Below, in pieces: positions 54,482 through 64,000 of a stretch of 64,000 nt of DNA (positions within the stretch are counted from its first letter, which is position 1; each line of letters begins with the position of its first letter). Made by a program: the position numbers and the translations under genes. Source of the DNA: Fluviicoccus sp. (GTDB lineage: Bacteria > Pseudomonadota > Gammaproteobacteria > Pseudomonadales > Moraxellaceae); the NCBI RefSeq assembly GCF_030646115.1, contig NZ_JAUSMX010000002.1:124001-188000 (forward strand), read 5' to 3'. Below the pieces are notes generated by a model. It was not told the DNA's origin. It did no database searches and worked only from the letters and a program-made list of their open reading frames with translations.

Positions 54482-54903
54482 AAAAAGAGTGTGAGTTCCG
54501 GAAAGAGTCTGATATATTCGGCAATTGCCGGCCCCTCGCGTTACCTGCAATACGGTCCGCTGCTGACAGCGGTGAAGGTAACTGATGGCGAGCGGATTAT
54601 ATAGGCAAACTGATTGCTTGTACGGGCTTTTCCTGCGGGAACCGTGAATCCCGAAAGGTCCGGGACAATAGATAAAGTGTGGCGGCGAACGCCGCTTAAA
54701 TTTCCACCGGCACAACGCCGTGGGCTGCGGGAAACGAATTTTCGGAAAGTCGTGTTTACGATTTTCAGCGCCGGAACTCTCAGAAAGAGGCCGGCCCCAG
54801 TTGACAAGTCATTCAGGCCGGACCAGAAGTCCGTAGCCAGTGCCGGAAACGGCTCGTTAACCCCTGCCCCGTGCGTGTGTCACTTTAAGGTGACTACGTA
54901 ACA
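54482..54903 (+). promoter_or_regulatory. rne upstream region and structured leader
   Basis: 422 noncoding bases between the divergent rluC and rne genes. Visible structures are: GTTACC...GGTAAC near 54540-54582; GTGGCG/CGCCGC near 54680-54694; CCGGCC (54791-54796) with GGCCGG (54816-54821); and GTCAC-TTTAAG-GTGAC (54879-54894), whose loop and arm contain the ribosome site AAGG, 13 bases before the ATG. In E. coli the rne leader is a target of RNase E for autoregulation; a similar role is inferred here from position, length and structure. No promoter is assigned. Confidence 0.55.
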
Positions 54904-57900
54904 ATGAAACGCATGCTGATTAATGCGACGCATTCGGAAGAAACCCGCGTCGCCCTCGTAGACGGACAGCGTCTGTACGATTTTGATCTTGAACACCACG
55001 CCCGCGTCCAGAAAAAAGCCAACATCTATAAAGGACGCATCACCCGCGTCGAACCCAGCCTTGAGGCAGCATTTGTCGATTTCGGCGCTGACCGTCACGG
55101 CTTCCTGCCGCTGAAGGAAATCGCCCGCGAATACTTCAACAAGAATCCCCGTGATGTCGGTCGCGTCACCATCCGCGAAGCGATCCAGGAAGGCCAGGAA
55201 ATCATCCTCCAGGTCGAAAAGGAAGAGCGTGGCAACAAGGGCGCCGCCCTCTCCACCTTCATCTCGCTGGCCGGTCGCTATCTGGTGCTGATGCCGAACA
55301 ACCCCCGCGCAGGTGGCATTTCCCGCCGCATTGAGGGTGAAGAGCGCGAAGAGCTGAAGGAAGCGCTGAACTCCATCAACGTTCCCAACGACATGGGTGT
55401 AATCGTCCGCACCGCAGGACTGGGCCGCTCCCCGGAAGAACTGCAGTGGGATCTGGATTACCTGCTCAGCCTGTGGAAGTCGATCAACGAAGCCGCCGTC
55501 GGCAAGACTTCGCCCTTCCTGATCTATCAGGAGTCGAATGTCATCATCCGCGCCATTCGTGACTATCTGCGTGACGACATCAACGAAGTGCTGATCGACA
55601 GCGAACCCGCCTTCAACCAGGCCATGGAGTTCGTGCGCAAGGTGATGCCGCATTACCAGAGTAAGATCCGCCTTTATAAGGATGCGGTGCCGCTGTTCAA
55701 CCGCTACCAGATCGAGAGCCAGATCGAGACGGCTTACCAGCGCGAAGTGAAACTGCCTTCCGGCGGCTCCATTGTCATCGATCCGACTGAGGCCCTGGTT
55801 TCCATCGACATCAATTCGTCCCGCTCCACCAAAGGCAGCGATATCGAAGAAACCGCCCTCAACACCAACCTCGAAGCGGCTGAAGAAATCGCGCGTCAAT
55901 TGCGCTTGCGTGATATCGGCGGCCTGATTGTCATCGACTTCATCGACATGGTTCCGCCCAAGCACCAACGCATGGTGGAAGACAAGTTGCGTGATTCGCT
56001 GGCCATGGACCGCGCCCGCATCCAGATTGGCCGTATTTCCCGTTTCGGTCTGCTGGAGTTGTCGCGTCAGCGCCTGCGTCCTTCGCTGGAAGAGACCACC
56101 GGTCTGGTCTGCCCGCGCTGCAACGGCACCGGCGTCATCCGCGACGTGCGTTCGCTGGGCCTGTCGATCATGCGGGTGATTGAAGAAGAAGTACTGAAAG
56201 ATCGCAGCGCTGAAATCCGCGCTCAGGTGCCGGTCACGGTCGCAGCGTTCCTGCTCAATGAAAAGCGCGCCGCCCTGGCCACCCTGGAAAGCCGCAGCGG
56301 TGTACGTGTGGTCATCCTGCCGAATCCGCATCTGGAAACCCCGCACTACGAAGTCACCCGTTTCCGTGATGACCAGGTGGAAGAAGGCGCCGAAGCTCCG
56401 TCCTCCTACCAGTTGGTCGAAGCCTTCCAGCCGACAGTGGAAGACAACGGCTTGAACCGTCGTGAAGAACGTTCGCCTGCCCGTCGTCAGGAACCGGCCG
56501 TGAAGATGGCTCAACCGGAAACGCAGGCCCCCGCCCCCCGCCAGCGCGATGAAAAGGCTGCCGCCCGCCCGGTAGAAGCTCCTGTTGCACCTGCACCCGT
56601 CGTGGATGCCCAGGCTGAAGGTTCACCGACTCGCAAAGGCTTCTTTGCCTGGTTTGCCAACCTGTTCAACAACGGACAGAGCGCTGAAGATGAAGTGAAT
56701 GCCAAGCTGCAGGCCATCAGCGGCGAGACCGTAACGCAGGCTCAGACTTCGGTTGAAGAAGCCCCGGCCGCTCCTGCGCCCTCCCGCCAGAACCGTGACC
56801 GTAATGGCCGCAACCGTAATGGCGACCGTTACCGTAATGACCGCCAGGGTGAGCGTCAGGACAGGCCGGAACGCGCCGAGCGCCAGGAACCCCGTCAGGA
56901 CACCGCCGCCATGGCAGGTTCTTCCGAGGCCGGTGATCAGCCGCAACCCAATGCTAACCGCCGTGAACGTCCGGTGCGTGAAAACCGTGAGCCTCGCGAA
57001 AACCGCGAACCTCGGGAAGCACGTGAGCCGCGCGAGGGTCGGGAAAACCGTGAACCGCGTGAGCCACGCGACCGTCAACCGCGCCAGCCGCGTCAGCCAC
57101 GCCCCGAGTTGCAGGCTGACAGCGTAGTCCATGCAGAGTACCCGATTGCGGTCACCGAGTCGGTTGAACAAGGCCTGGTGGCGCCGGTTGAAACCGATGT
57201 CATTGCAACGGTTGAAGGTGAGGAGCCGCAACAGCGCCGCCCCCGCCGTGACCGTTTCGGCAATCGTCGCAATAACCGTGGCCCTCGCGAGCGTGACAAC
57301 CGTGTACTGGTGGATGCGGGCCTGATGGCTGCTCCCGAAGGTGGTGATGCGCCGCTGATGGCCGATGCCCTGGAGAGCCCGGTTGAGCCGGTCAACACTC
57401 CGTCGGTGTCCATGCCGGCCATTCCGGTCGGTGCGATGAACCCCATCGTGGCTGACCTGATTGCTGCAGAAGCTGAAGCCGAGGCTGGTCTTGCTGCTGC
57501 CGCGACTCCACAAGCTGAGCCTGCTGACTCTGCGATTGAAGCTCCACTGCCGGTGACGGAGTCCGAACCGGAACCGGTTGTAGCTCCTGTTGCTGAGGCG
57601 CCGGTGGCCGAACCGGTACCGGAAGCGCGTTCGCAGAGTACAGTGACGCGGATGGTGGAAGATGTTCCGGCTGCGGCAGCGGTTGCTGAAGTAACCCCGG
57701 AAGTTGAGGAGCAACCCAAGCGCGCCGCCAACGACCCGCGTGAGCGTCGCCGCCGGGAACGTGAAAATGCCGAGGCGGCAGTTCGCGCTGAAGCTGAACG
57801 CGTGGCCCGTGAAGCCGAAGAAGCAGCCCGACTGGCAGAAGAGGCATTGCGCCCGGCTCCGGTTGTTGAACCGGAAGCATCTGTTGCCGTTGTTGAGGCC

Positions 57901-58404
57901 GTGGCCGTAGAAGCTGTGGCAGCCGCCAAGACCTGGCATACCGTGGGCGAATACATTGCCGCCTTCCTGCCGGGACAACCGGCTCCTGTCAGCAGCACGG
58001 AAGTGATTTCTGCGTTCTTTGCAGCGCAGAAAGCCCAACTTTCCGCCGTTGAACCTGCCGCCGAGTCTGTTTCCGTGGGTACGGCAGCTGAAACGGTTGT
58101 GGCAGATGCACCTGCGGAGATCATTGCAGTCGAGCCTGATGTCGAGACTCCGGTTGATACGGTCGTTGCAGAACCGGTGGCAGATGCTCCGACTGAAGCC
58201 GTTGCTGAGGTGGCCTTGGAAACCCCAGCGGTTGTTGAAGCAGCGGCCCCCGCCACTGCGCTGGCCGTTCCGTCTTGCACGGTCGCCGAGTACGTGGCGA
58301 CCTGGTTGCCGGACCAACCGAAACCCGTCACAGGCGCGGAAGTTATTTCCGCCTTCTTCGCGGCCATGAAGAAGCACGCCGAAACGGTTGCCAATCCGGA
58401 CTAA
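54904..58404 (+). CDS. rne: Ribonuclease E
   Basis: 1166 residues. The catalytic half (1-about 520) has [18 protein letters not shown], an S1 domain ([23 protein letters not shown]), Mg-binding Asp in [13 protein letters not shown] and VIDFIDM, and the zinc-link cysteines in CPRCNGTG. The C-terminal half is low-complexity: an Arg-rich repeat block (REPREN-type, about 680-740) expected to bind RNA, Ala/Glu/Pro/Val-rich linkers, and two near-identical modules starting at Thr1013 and Thr1126, each with an EVISAFFAA core. It is the core of the RNA degradosome at the inner membrane. The scaffold half is unlike that of E. coli. Confidence 0.96.
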   Translation: MKRMLINATHSEETRVALVDGQRLYDFDLEHHARVQKKANIYKGRITRVEPSLEAAFVDFGADRHGFLPLKEIAREYFNKNPRDVGRVTIREAIQEGQEIILQVEKEERGNKGAALSTFISLAGRYLVLMPNNPRAGGISRRIEGEEREELKEALNSINVPNDMGVIVRTAGLGRSPEELQWDLDYLLSLWKSINEAAVGKTSPFLIYQESNVIIRAIRDYLRDDINEVLIDSEPAFNQAMEFVRKVMPHYQSKIRLYKDAVPLFNRYQIESQIETAYQREVKLPSGGSIVIDPTEALVSIDINSSRSTKGSDIEETALNTNLEAAEEIARQLRLRDIGGLIVIDFIDMVPPKHQRMVEDKLRDSLAMDRARIQIGRISRFGLLELSRQRLRPSLEETTGLVCPRCNGTGVIRDVRSLGLSIMRVIEEEVLKDRSAEIRAQVPVTVAAFLLNEKRAALATLESRSGVRVVILPNPHLETPHYEVTRFRDDQVEEGAEAPSSYQLVEAFQPTVEDNGLNRREERSPARRQEPAVKMAQPETQAPAPRQRDEKAAARPVEAPVAPAPVVDAQAEGSPTRKGFFAWFANLFNNGQSAEDEVNAKLQAISGETVTQAQTSVEEAPAAPAPSRQNRDRNGRNRNGDRYRNDRQGERQDRPERAERQEPRQDTAAMAGSSEAGDQPQPNANRRERPVRENREPRENREPREAREPREGRENREPREPRDRQPRQPRQPRPELQADSVVHAEYPIAVTESVEQGLVAPVETDVIATVEGEEPQQRRPRRDRFGNRRNNRGPRERDNRVLVDAGLMAAPEGGDAPLMADALESPVEPVNTPSVSMPAIPVGAMNPIVADLIAAEAEAEAGLAAAATPQAEPADSAIEAPLPVTESEPEPVVAPVAEAPVAEPVPEARSQSTVTRMVEDVPAAAAVAEVTPEVEEQPKRAANDPRERRRRERENAEAAVRAEAERVAREAEEAARLAEEALRPAPVVEPEASVAVVEAVAVEAVAAAKTWHTVGEYIAAFLPGQPAPVSSTEVISAFFAAQKAQLSAVEPAAESVSVGTAAETVVADAPAEIIAVEPDVETPVDTVVAEPVADAPTEAVAEVALETPAVVEAAAPATALAVPSCTVAEYVATWLPDQPKPVTGAEVISAFFAAMKKHAETVANPD

Positions 58405-58421
58405 TCCCGGATTGCACCACA

Positions 58422-58454
58422 CAACAAAGGAGCCTGACGGCTCCTTTGTTGTTT
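58422..58454 (+). terminator. Intrinsic terminator of rne
   Basis: CAACAAAGGAGCC pairs perfectly with GGCTCCTTTGTTG around a TGAC loop, followed by TTT, 17 bases after the stop. Confidence 0.88.
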
Positions 58455-58595
58455 CCGGGAATCACATCTTGAGCATAGCCTCTCTTCGGCATCTGCGGCC
58501 CGACCGTTTGGAATTTGATGACCTGAATTCCAGCTTGACGAACGATCCGCTCACGATATAGTGAAATGACCATACATCTGAACGGGTAATATCCC

Positions 58596-59285
58596 ATGAA
58601 TAATAATCAACTCTGTTGCGGCCTGATGTTGCTGGCTGCTTTCTCGGGAAACAGTCAGGCCTTTGACATGGCTTTGGGTGTTAAGGGCGGCACTTTGGGA
58701 CTGGGGGCTGAAGCCACTTTCAAACTGCACGAAAAAATCAACTTGCGGGCGGCATTGAACACCTACACGGAGACAGATACCTTTACGGAGGACGGTATTA
58801 ATTACAACGGTGAAATGAAGCTGGGCACCTATGGCCTCACTGCCGACTGGCACCCGTTCAGCGGCTCATTCCGTCTCTCCGCCGGCATCATGAGCAATGG
58901 CAATGAATTCAATCTGGTGGCTGACTGCAAGCAGGCTTGCGATATTGACGGCAGCCAGTACACCAGCGATCCGGTCAACCCCGGCCAGGTCACGGCGGTT
59001 ATCGATTTCAAATCAATGTCACCCTATGCCGGTATCGGCTGGGGGAATGCCATGAGCGGTGGCAAGTGGTATGTCGGAGCCGATGTCGGGGTGCTCTTCC
59101 AGGGAACACCTCAAGCCGCGCTCACCGCTAGCGGCGTCTTCCGTAACCAGCTTAATATCCCGGTTTCGTCTTCCAACCCGGTTTTCCAGGCCCAATTGCA
59201 GAATGAAGAAACCACATTGCAGGAAGAGATGAACTCCTACGATATGTACCCGGTGCTGAATCTGTCATTGGGCTACCGTTTCTGA
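58596..59285 (+). CDS. Predicted outer-membrane beta-barrel protein
   Basis: 229 residues with a signal peptide (cleavage near SQAFD). Alternating hydrophobic strands (LGVKGGTLGLGAEATF, LGTYGLTADWHPF, FRLSAGIMSN, MSPYAGIGWGN, WYVGADVGVLF) end in LNLSLGYRF; a C-terminal Phe is the usual BAM recognition residue. It resembles a family of small outer-membrane proteins of unknown function in Gammaproteobacteria. GGGTAATATCCC precedes the ATG. Isolated between the rne terminator and the yebC gene. Confidence 0.7.
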   Translation: MNNNQLCCGLMLLAAFSGNSQAFDMALGVKGGTLGLGAEATFKLHEKINLRAALNTYTETDTFTEDGINYNGEMKLGTYGLTADWHPFSGSFRLSAGIMSNGNEFNLVADCKQACDIDGSQYTSDPVNPGQVTAVIDFKSMSPYAGIGWGNAMSGGKWYVGADVGVLFQGTPQAALTASGVFRNQLNIPVSSSNPVFQAQLQNEETTLQEEMNSYDMYPVLNLSLGYRF

Positions 59286-59475
59286 CATACGGCGCTGAGG
59301 CTGGAACCAACTTCCGCTAACCCGGTGAATGCCTGGACCTCATCAGGCAAACACCGGCGCTCTGCATTGATCATTGCCCCTACTTGCCAGCTGATTGCTC
59401 AGGGGGCAAAATCGCCAGTCCCTGCCTGATCAGGGCATGTCTTCAATTCAATCCTTTTATACCAAGAGAATTCCC

Positions 59476-60180
59476 ATGGGCGCCCAGTGGAAAGCCAAAC
59501 ATAAAGAAGCCGCCGCCAATGCCAAAGGCAAAGTATTCGGCAAGTTGTCCAAGGAAATCATGATTGCGGCGCGTAATGGCGCAGACCCGGCCATGAACGC
59601 CAAGCTGCGGATGGCTGTTGAACAGGCCAAAAAGGCTTCGATGCCGCGTGAAACCCTGGAGCGCGCCATCAAGAAAGGCGCCGGCTTGCTGGGCGAAAGC
59701 GTGCATTTCGAGCGTCTGACCTATGAAGGTTTTACCCCGCATCAGGTGCCGGTCATTGTGGAATGCCTGACTGACAACATCAACCGCACTGTTTCCGAAA
59801 TCCGGGTGCTGTTCCGCAAGGGACATCTGGGAGTTTCCGGTTCCGTGGCTTGGGATTTTGACCACGTCGGCATGATTGAGGCGGTGCCTTCCCAACCCGA
59901 TGCCGATGCCGAACTGGCCGCCATCGAGGCCGGAGCGCAGGAGTTTGAGCCGGGTGATGACGGTGAAATCCTGTTCCTGACCGATCTCGCCGATCTGGAT
60001 GCCGTCAGCCATGCCCTGCCGCAATTCGGATTCACCGTGCATTCCGCCAAGCTGGGCTATCGCGCCAAGAATCCGGTTACGGTCAGCAGCGATGCCGATC
60101 GGGAAGAGGTCGAGGCATTTCTGGAAGCCCTGGACAGCCATGATGACGTGCAACATGTCTATGTCGGACTTGCCGGTTAA
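59476..60180 (+). CDS. YebC/PmpR family regulator (YeeN-like)
   Basis: 234 residues from the ATG at 59476, with AGAGA upstream; a longer reading from 59395 is not supported. The start [20 protein letters not shown], rather than the AGHSKW of YebC, places it in the YeeN-like branch. [21 protein letters not shown] and [17 protein letters not shown] are conserved in the TACO1/YebC fold. Members act as translation or transcription modulators; recent work on the family points to relief of ribosome stalling. The catalytic role, if any, is unknown. Confidence 0.85.
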   Translation: MGAQWKAKHKEAAANAKGKVFGKLSKEIMIAARNGADPAMNAKLRMAVEQAKKASMPRETLERAIKKGAGLLGESVHFERLTYEGFTPHQVPVIVECLTDNINRTVSEIRVLFRKGHLGVSGSVAWDFDHVGMIEAVPSQPDADAELAAIEAGAQEFEPGDDGEILFLTDLADLDAVSHALPQFGFTVHSAKLGYRAKNPVTVSSDADREEVEAFLEALDSHDDVQHVYVGLAG

Positions 60181-60303
60181 AGCCACATCATATTTTGGGA
60201 CGATGGTCTTAATTTGTCCGCAGAACACAATGGCGGGCGGTGTATGATACCTGCAATCCGTACAATAACTTTGCCCCACCGTTCAGACTTAAGGTAGCCC
60301 GAC

Positions 60304-61518
60304 ATGAGCCGATTCACCACCATCCTCAAAGCCAAGGCCCAACTTGCCGCACTCAAAGTGGCGGTTACCGTTTTACCGGCCCCCCGCCCCATTGTGTTAC
60401 TGGGTGCGGACTCCGCGTTAAAGCTGTGTGACACGATTTCCCATGTCGGGGCGAAGCGGGTGTTGGTGGTGACGGATGCGGTACTGCACAAGCTGGGCGT
60501 CATTGCCCCGTTGTCGGCGCGTCTGGAGCAATTGGGTATTGATACGCTGGTGTTTACCGGGGTCACGCCTGATCCGACGTTCAGTGTGGTGGATCATGGC
60601 TTGGCCATGCTGCGCTCCGGCCGTTGCGATGCCGTACTGGCTGTAGGCGGTGGCTCGTCGATCGATGCCGCCAAGGTGATCGCCCTCGCCGCTTCCAATC
60701 AGAAAACCCCGCAGCAGCTGATTGGTGTACTGAAGGCCCGCAAGCCTTCGCTACCACTGTTTGTGGTGCCGTCCACTGCCGGTACCGGTTCAGAAGTCAC
60801 CATCGGCGCGGTGATATCCGACGATGTCACACACCAGAAAGGCATCGTGATTGATCCGAAGGTGGTTCCGGTGGCGACCGCCCTCGATCCGTTGATCATG
60901 AAAGGCATGCCGCGCAGCATTACCGCCGATACCGGCATTGATGCCCTGACCCATGCCGTGGAAGCCTGGATGGCGAATTTTGCAACAACAGAGTCCGATT
61001 ACTTCGCCGGGGCCGCCGTACGCATGATCTTCAATCAACTGCCCGTGTCTTATGCTGACGGCGCCAACCTTGAAGCCCGTGAGGCTATGGCATTGGCCTC
61101 CCATTATGGTGGATTGGCCATCAGCGCGGCCGGTCTGGGTTATGTGCATGCCATTGCCCACCAACTGGGGGCTTATTACCGCATTCCTCACGGTCGCGCC
61201 AATGCCATTGTTTTACCGTATATCCTTGACTTCAACCGTGATGTTTCCGAGAGCCGTCTTGCGACTTTGGCGCGAATCTCCGGCCTCACGGACAGTTCGG
61301 TGCAGGATGGCCAGGCGGCCGATATCTTCATTGCCCACGTCAAGCAACTGCTGAAGGATCTGAATATTGACACCCGTATTCCGGGGATGAATGAGGCCGA
61401 TTTCCCGGCCATGGTGACGGCGGCCTTTGCAGAATGCCATGGCACCTATTCAGTGCCCAAGTACATGGACGCGGCTGATGTCACCGCCATTCTGCGGGCG
61501 CTGCAACAGGCCTCCTGA
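60304..61518 (+). CDS. Iron-containing alcohol dehydrogenase
   Basis: 404 residues with AAGG upstream of the ATG. The NAD-binding GGGSSIDAAKVIA and the metal-site region (DTGIDALTHAVEAWM, HAIAHQLGAYYRIPHGRANAIVLPY) are intact, giving the Asp and three His ligands of the Fe-ADH family. It belongs to the medium group that reduces or oxidises primary alcohols and aldehydes, possibly lactaldehyde- or long-chain-specific. No neighbouring aldehyde dehydrogenase, so the physiological substrate is open. Confidence 0.9.
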   Translation: MSRFTTILKAKAQLAALKVAVTVLPAPRPIVLLGADSALKLCDTISHVGAKRVLVVTDAVLHKLGVIAPLSARLEQLGIDTLVFTGVTPDPTFSVVDHGLAMLRSGRCDAVLAVGGGSSIDAAKVIALAASNQKTPQQLIGVLKARKPSLPLFVVPSTAGTGSEVTIGAVISDDVTHQKGIVIDPKVVPVATALDPLIMKGMPRSITADTGIDALTHAVEAWMANFATTESDYFAGAAVRMIFNQLPVSYADGANLEAREAMALASHYGGLAISAAGLGYVHAIAHQLGAYYRIPHGRANAIVLPYILDFNRDVSESRLATLARISGLTDSSVQDGQAADIFIAHVKQLLKDLNIDTRIPGMNEADFPAMVTAAFAECHGTYSVPKYMDAADVTAILRALQQAS

Positions 61519-61545
61519 AGTATGCAGGCGCGGGGCCGCCTGCCA

Positions 61546-64000
61546 TCAGTATTTGAGGTTATAAAAGAGGTCCAGGGCGTTTTCCAGCGAGGAAACCGCC
61601 TCCAGATACAGGCTCTGGTTGATCTTGTAGCGCAAAGTCACTTTGCTTACCGGGGTGAAGACACCCACCCCGTAGCGCAGGTAGAGCCGGGGGCTGAGAT
61701 AGCCCGAAACCGTAAAGCTGGTGTCATCGCCGCTCCCTTCCGCATCCAGCGACACATCTTCCAGTCCGACAATATTCCCAATGTCCGAGGCAATGCCCTG
61801 CCCGCCCCGGATTCCCAGACTCAAGGCGGCGGAAGTCAGCAAGGCGGTATCGTTGCCGCCGCCTACACTCAACCGGCCTTCCTGATACAACGGCCTGCCG
61901 ATCAACAGGTAGCCCAGCATTTCGTCCTGGGTCATGGGAGTATCAGAAATCAGTTGCATCGTTGGCGCATTGGCCCGGCCTTCCACCCGAACGCCCACGA
62001 CTTTATCACCGACTGTTTTCACCGCTTCAATACTGAGCGCCGGTTGCGTCACCGGACCGGCAAACAGCAGTCGGCCTTGGCGAATGGTCAGTTTTTGGCC
62101 ATAGGCTTCGTAGCGTGGCTCCTTGTTACCACCGGCCTTGAGATCAATTTCACCATGGGCCTGCAACCCGCGTTGCTTTTGCTGTTGCAGGCGCAACTGC
62201 CCTGACAAGTCACTGGACAAGCCGAAACCTTCAAACCGCACCTTATCCTGCAGCAATAACTCGATATCGGCATTGATATCCCACTTGCGCATGCTTTTGG
62301 CGAGCTTCGCACGGGCCTTGCCGTCTTCCGTATTGATAACTCGGATATCCGCTGACAGCGGCACGGCCTGGTCCGAGAGTGTCTGCGGTTTCAGCAACGC
62401 CGATGGAACCTCGACCTTGCCGCGTATGTCCACGACATACGGCTCTACCTTGATATTCAGATCCGGATTGACCGTAGCCAGAATTGTTGGCTTTTGCCGT
62501 AGTTCCAGTCCGGTTCCACTCAAATGCAGGTTCAGGGAAGGCTCACCCCGCCATTCCGCCAAGCCCTCAACCAGGGCTTTGCCGGGCCCGCTGAAGAAAC
62601 TGCCGTCCAGCTTGGCTTCCTTGCCGCGAATGGCGATATTCATGCCGATCTGTTTCAGGTCCAGCGGTGCATCACGGGCGCTGAGTTCACCCCCGCTCAG
62701 GGTGAAGTCGCCGTAAAAGTCCGGCCCGGTCAACTCGCCGCTCAAACCACCAGACAGGTTCATTTCACCGTTCAAGTGGCGCATGCCGGGGAAGAACGGC
62801 TTGAAAATGGCCAGATTGACCTTTTCAAGCAGCAGTGCGCCGTTGATCAGATAGGGTTTGGTTGAAGGGTCCAGCCAGGCTTCAACATAACCCTGACCAA
62901 TATGCGGGGCTTCGGTTTCAAAGCGGATTCGAATTTTCTCGCCTTCCGTGACCATTTTCAGGCCCAGCCGGTCATAGGGCAGCGTGATGGGGTCATCATC
63001 CTCCTGCGCCAGGCCGATGGCGCCCTGACGGGTGTTCAGAGTCAAGCCCAGCTCCGGCAGGCTGCCCTGCTTCCAGTCAACAGATCCCTCGCCTTCCAGC
63101 GTACCTTTCCAAGCCAGTCCTTCCGGAAACAATGGTGTGAAGCGATCCATTTCCAGGCCTTGCAGGCTGAGTCCGGCATGGGCCTGCTGCGGACTGAGCA
63201 CGACCTCATCGGTGGTGCAGATACGTGCCGGTGCGGAAGACCAGCAATGCGCGCCAGCCGTCAGCTTCCGCTCCGCGGTCAGCCATTGCAGGGGCAAGTC
63301 ACCTTCATCCTGTTCCAGAACAGAGCTGTCAACAGCCACGGTACTGGACAGGCTTTTGCCGCGCCAGTCCGATGAACCGGCGGCACTGTCGCTGAGCGAA
63401 CCTTCCAGCACCCCTTCCGCGGTTACCCGATCGGCCTCGATCTGCCAGCTGATGCGGTGAGCGAACCTGGAACCTTCCAGCACCAGCATCGTGTCTGGAA
63501 TGAAGCGTGAACCGTAGGCCAGATCATGGGCATGCAGTTGCAGGAAACCGTTTTCCAGAGCCAGGGCAGGCAAATAGCCGCTGGCGCTGAAGGTCTCTGC
63601 GGAAGCGCCCAGTCCGGTCAGCTTTTCACCGATCAAGTTGAGACTGATACCGGGCTTGGCCTGTTCGCCTTGCAAGCTTACAACTCCGTTTACGGAGCCT
63701 GTCAGGCGATTGTCGAGCAAGGACAGATCTTGCAATGACGAGTTAAGCGACATATCCCATTGGTGGCTCCAAAGACCGCCTTCAATATCGACATGGTCCG
63801 TGCCCCAGTCCGCCTGAAATGCCTGGGTTTTAAAGTCCGGAAGGGCTACGCCGGGCTTGATCTGCAACAGCAGGTCGCCTTGCAGGGCCAGGGGTTGATC
63901 GCGCAGCTGGCCGCTGAGGTTGATATGACGGACGCCGATTTCATGGTTATCCGGCCGCAGCTGACCCGATGCATCCACCGCGCCGCTGACCACTGCAGGC
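61546..64000 (-). CDS. tamB: Translocation and assembly module protein TamB (C-terminal part)
   Basis: The frame is open from the window edge to a TGA at 61546, about 818 residues; the N-terminus with its membrane anchor lies outside. The sequence is repetitive beta, rich in short strands, as in the AsmA-like groove of TamB. It ends with the DUF490 domain: DEMLGYLLIGRPL, LSLGIRGGQG, DDTSFTVSGYLSPRLYLRYGVGVF and a final LFYNLKY. TamB spans the periplasm and moves phospholipids or assists outer-membrane protein assembly with TamA. Confidence 0.93.
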   Translation of the reverse strand, partial: PAVVSGAVDASGQLRPDNHEIGVRHINLSGQLRDQPLALQGDLLLQIKPGVALPDFKTQAFQADWGTDHVDIEGGLWSHQWDMSLNSSLQDLSLLDNRLTGSVNGVVSLQGEQAKPGISLNLIGEKLTGLGASAETFSASGYLPALALENGFLQLHAHDLAYGSRFIPDTMLVLEGSRFAHRISWQIEADRVTAEGVLEGSLSDSAAGSSDWRGKSLSSTVAVDSSVLEQDEGDLPLQWLTAERKLTAGAHCWSSAPARICTTDEVVLSPQQAHAGLSLQGLEMDRFTPLFPEGLAWKGTLEGEGSVDWKQGSLPELGLTLNTRQGAIGLAQEDDDPITLPYDRLGLKMVTEGEKIRIRFETEAPHIGQGYVEAWLDPSTKPYLINGALLLEKVNLAIFKPFFPGMRHLNGEMNLSGGLSGELTGPDFYGDFTLSGGELSARDAPLDLKQIGMNIAIRGKEAKLDGSFFSGPGKALVEGLAEWRGEPSLNLHLSGTGLELRQKPTILATVNPDLNIKVEPYVVDIRGKVEVPSALLKPQTLSDQAVPLSADIRVINTEDGKARAKLAKSMRKWDINADIELLLQDKVRFEGFGLSSDLSGQLRLQQQKQRGLQAHGEIDLKAGGNKEPRYEAYGQKLTIRQGRLLFAGPVTQPALSIEAVKTVGDKVVGVRVEGRANAPTMQLISDTPMTQDEMLGYLLIGRPLYQEGRLSVGGGNDTALLTSAALSLGIRGGQGIASDIGNIVGLEDVSLDAEGSGDDTSFTVSGYLSPRLYLRYGVGVFTPVSKVTLRYKINQSLYLEAVSSLENALDLFYNLKY

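Noticed and set aside
54880-56514. Long minus-strand frames opposite rne (544 and 599 codons)
   Set aside because: Shadow frames caused by codon bias; no motifs, and rne motifs are on the plus strand.
56960-57115. Tandem-looking DNA repeats considered as a CRISPR array
   Set aside because: They are coding, in frame with rne, without uniform repeats or unique spacers.

Overview
The window is chromosomal DNA of moderately high GC from a gammaproteobacterium. Its gene content and order resemble Pseudomonadales (Pseudomonas or Moraxellaceae relatives). The evidence is the set rne / rluC / HAD phosphatase / sppA, the HsbA-HsbR-HptB cluster, RoxS/RoxR, a MASE2-type CyaB cyclase, PilU, the kdsD-kdsC-lptC-lptA-lptB operon, and purB followed by the uL16 hydroxylase. 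The species cannot be fixed from sequence alone. There is no prophage, integron, intact insertion sequence or CRISPR array.

Layout. 0-6 kb: end of an unknown gene, bolA-sirB2, a diiron ferritin-like protein, a repeat element, an AT-rich DUF4124 gene, ferredoxin-NADP reductase, a Tat-exported FecR-domain protein and an M48 lipoprotein protease. 6-12 kb: one minus-strand run of a DUF4062 protein, an alkyl-DHAP-synthase-like flavoprotein, a GlpD-type dehydrogenase and an FGGY kinase. This is the least conventional block. 12-19.4 kb: murI, tRNA-Gly(GCC), cysS, then the Kdo and LPS-transport operon and a TetA-like exporter. 19.5-20.6 kb: an AT-rich islet with a HEPN-like protein and a lipoprotein. 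20.9-25 kb: purB, a nucleotidyltransferase-fold protein that has lost its catalytic aspartates, a REPIN-like palindrome pair, roxA and a hypothetical. 25-34 kb: lipid metabolism, with dienoyl-CoA reductase, enoyl-CoA isomerase/hydratase, an MpaB-type oxygenase, a sterol-desaturase-family hydroxylase, GFA and AHSA1 proteins, and the FadB/thiolase pair.

34-41 kb is a signalling block: adenylate cyclase, HptB/HsbR/HsbA phosphorelay and partner switch, a patatin phospholipase, and the RoxS/RoxR redox two-component system. 41-49 kb: mfd, pilU, thpR, an EndA-type nuclease lipoprotein and nagZ. 49-58.5 kb: prc, GGCT, sppA, HAD phosphatase, rluC, and rne with a long structured leader and a duplicated C-terminal motif. 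58.5-64 kb: an outer-membrane protein, a YebC-family regulator, an iron alcohol dehydrogenase and the 3' part of tamB.

Taken together the window is mostly housekeeping DNA (envelope assembly, RNA processing, DNA repair) with a strong fatty-acid theme and cAMP/Hpt control of motility-type lifestyle. The novelty candidates are the DUF4062-AGPS-GlpD-FGGY run, the catalytically dead purB-linked nucleotidyltransferase and the repeated C-terminal module of RNase E. All function calls come from reading motifs by eye; no database search was run.
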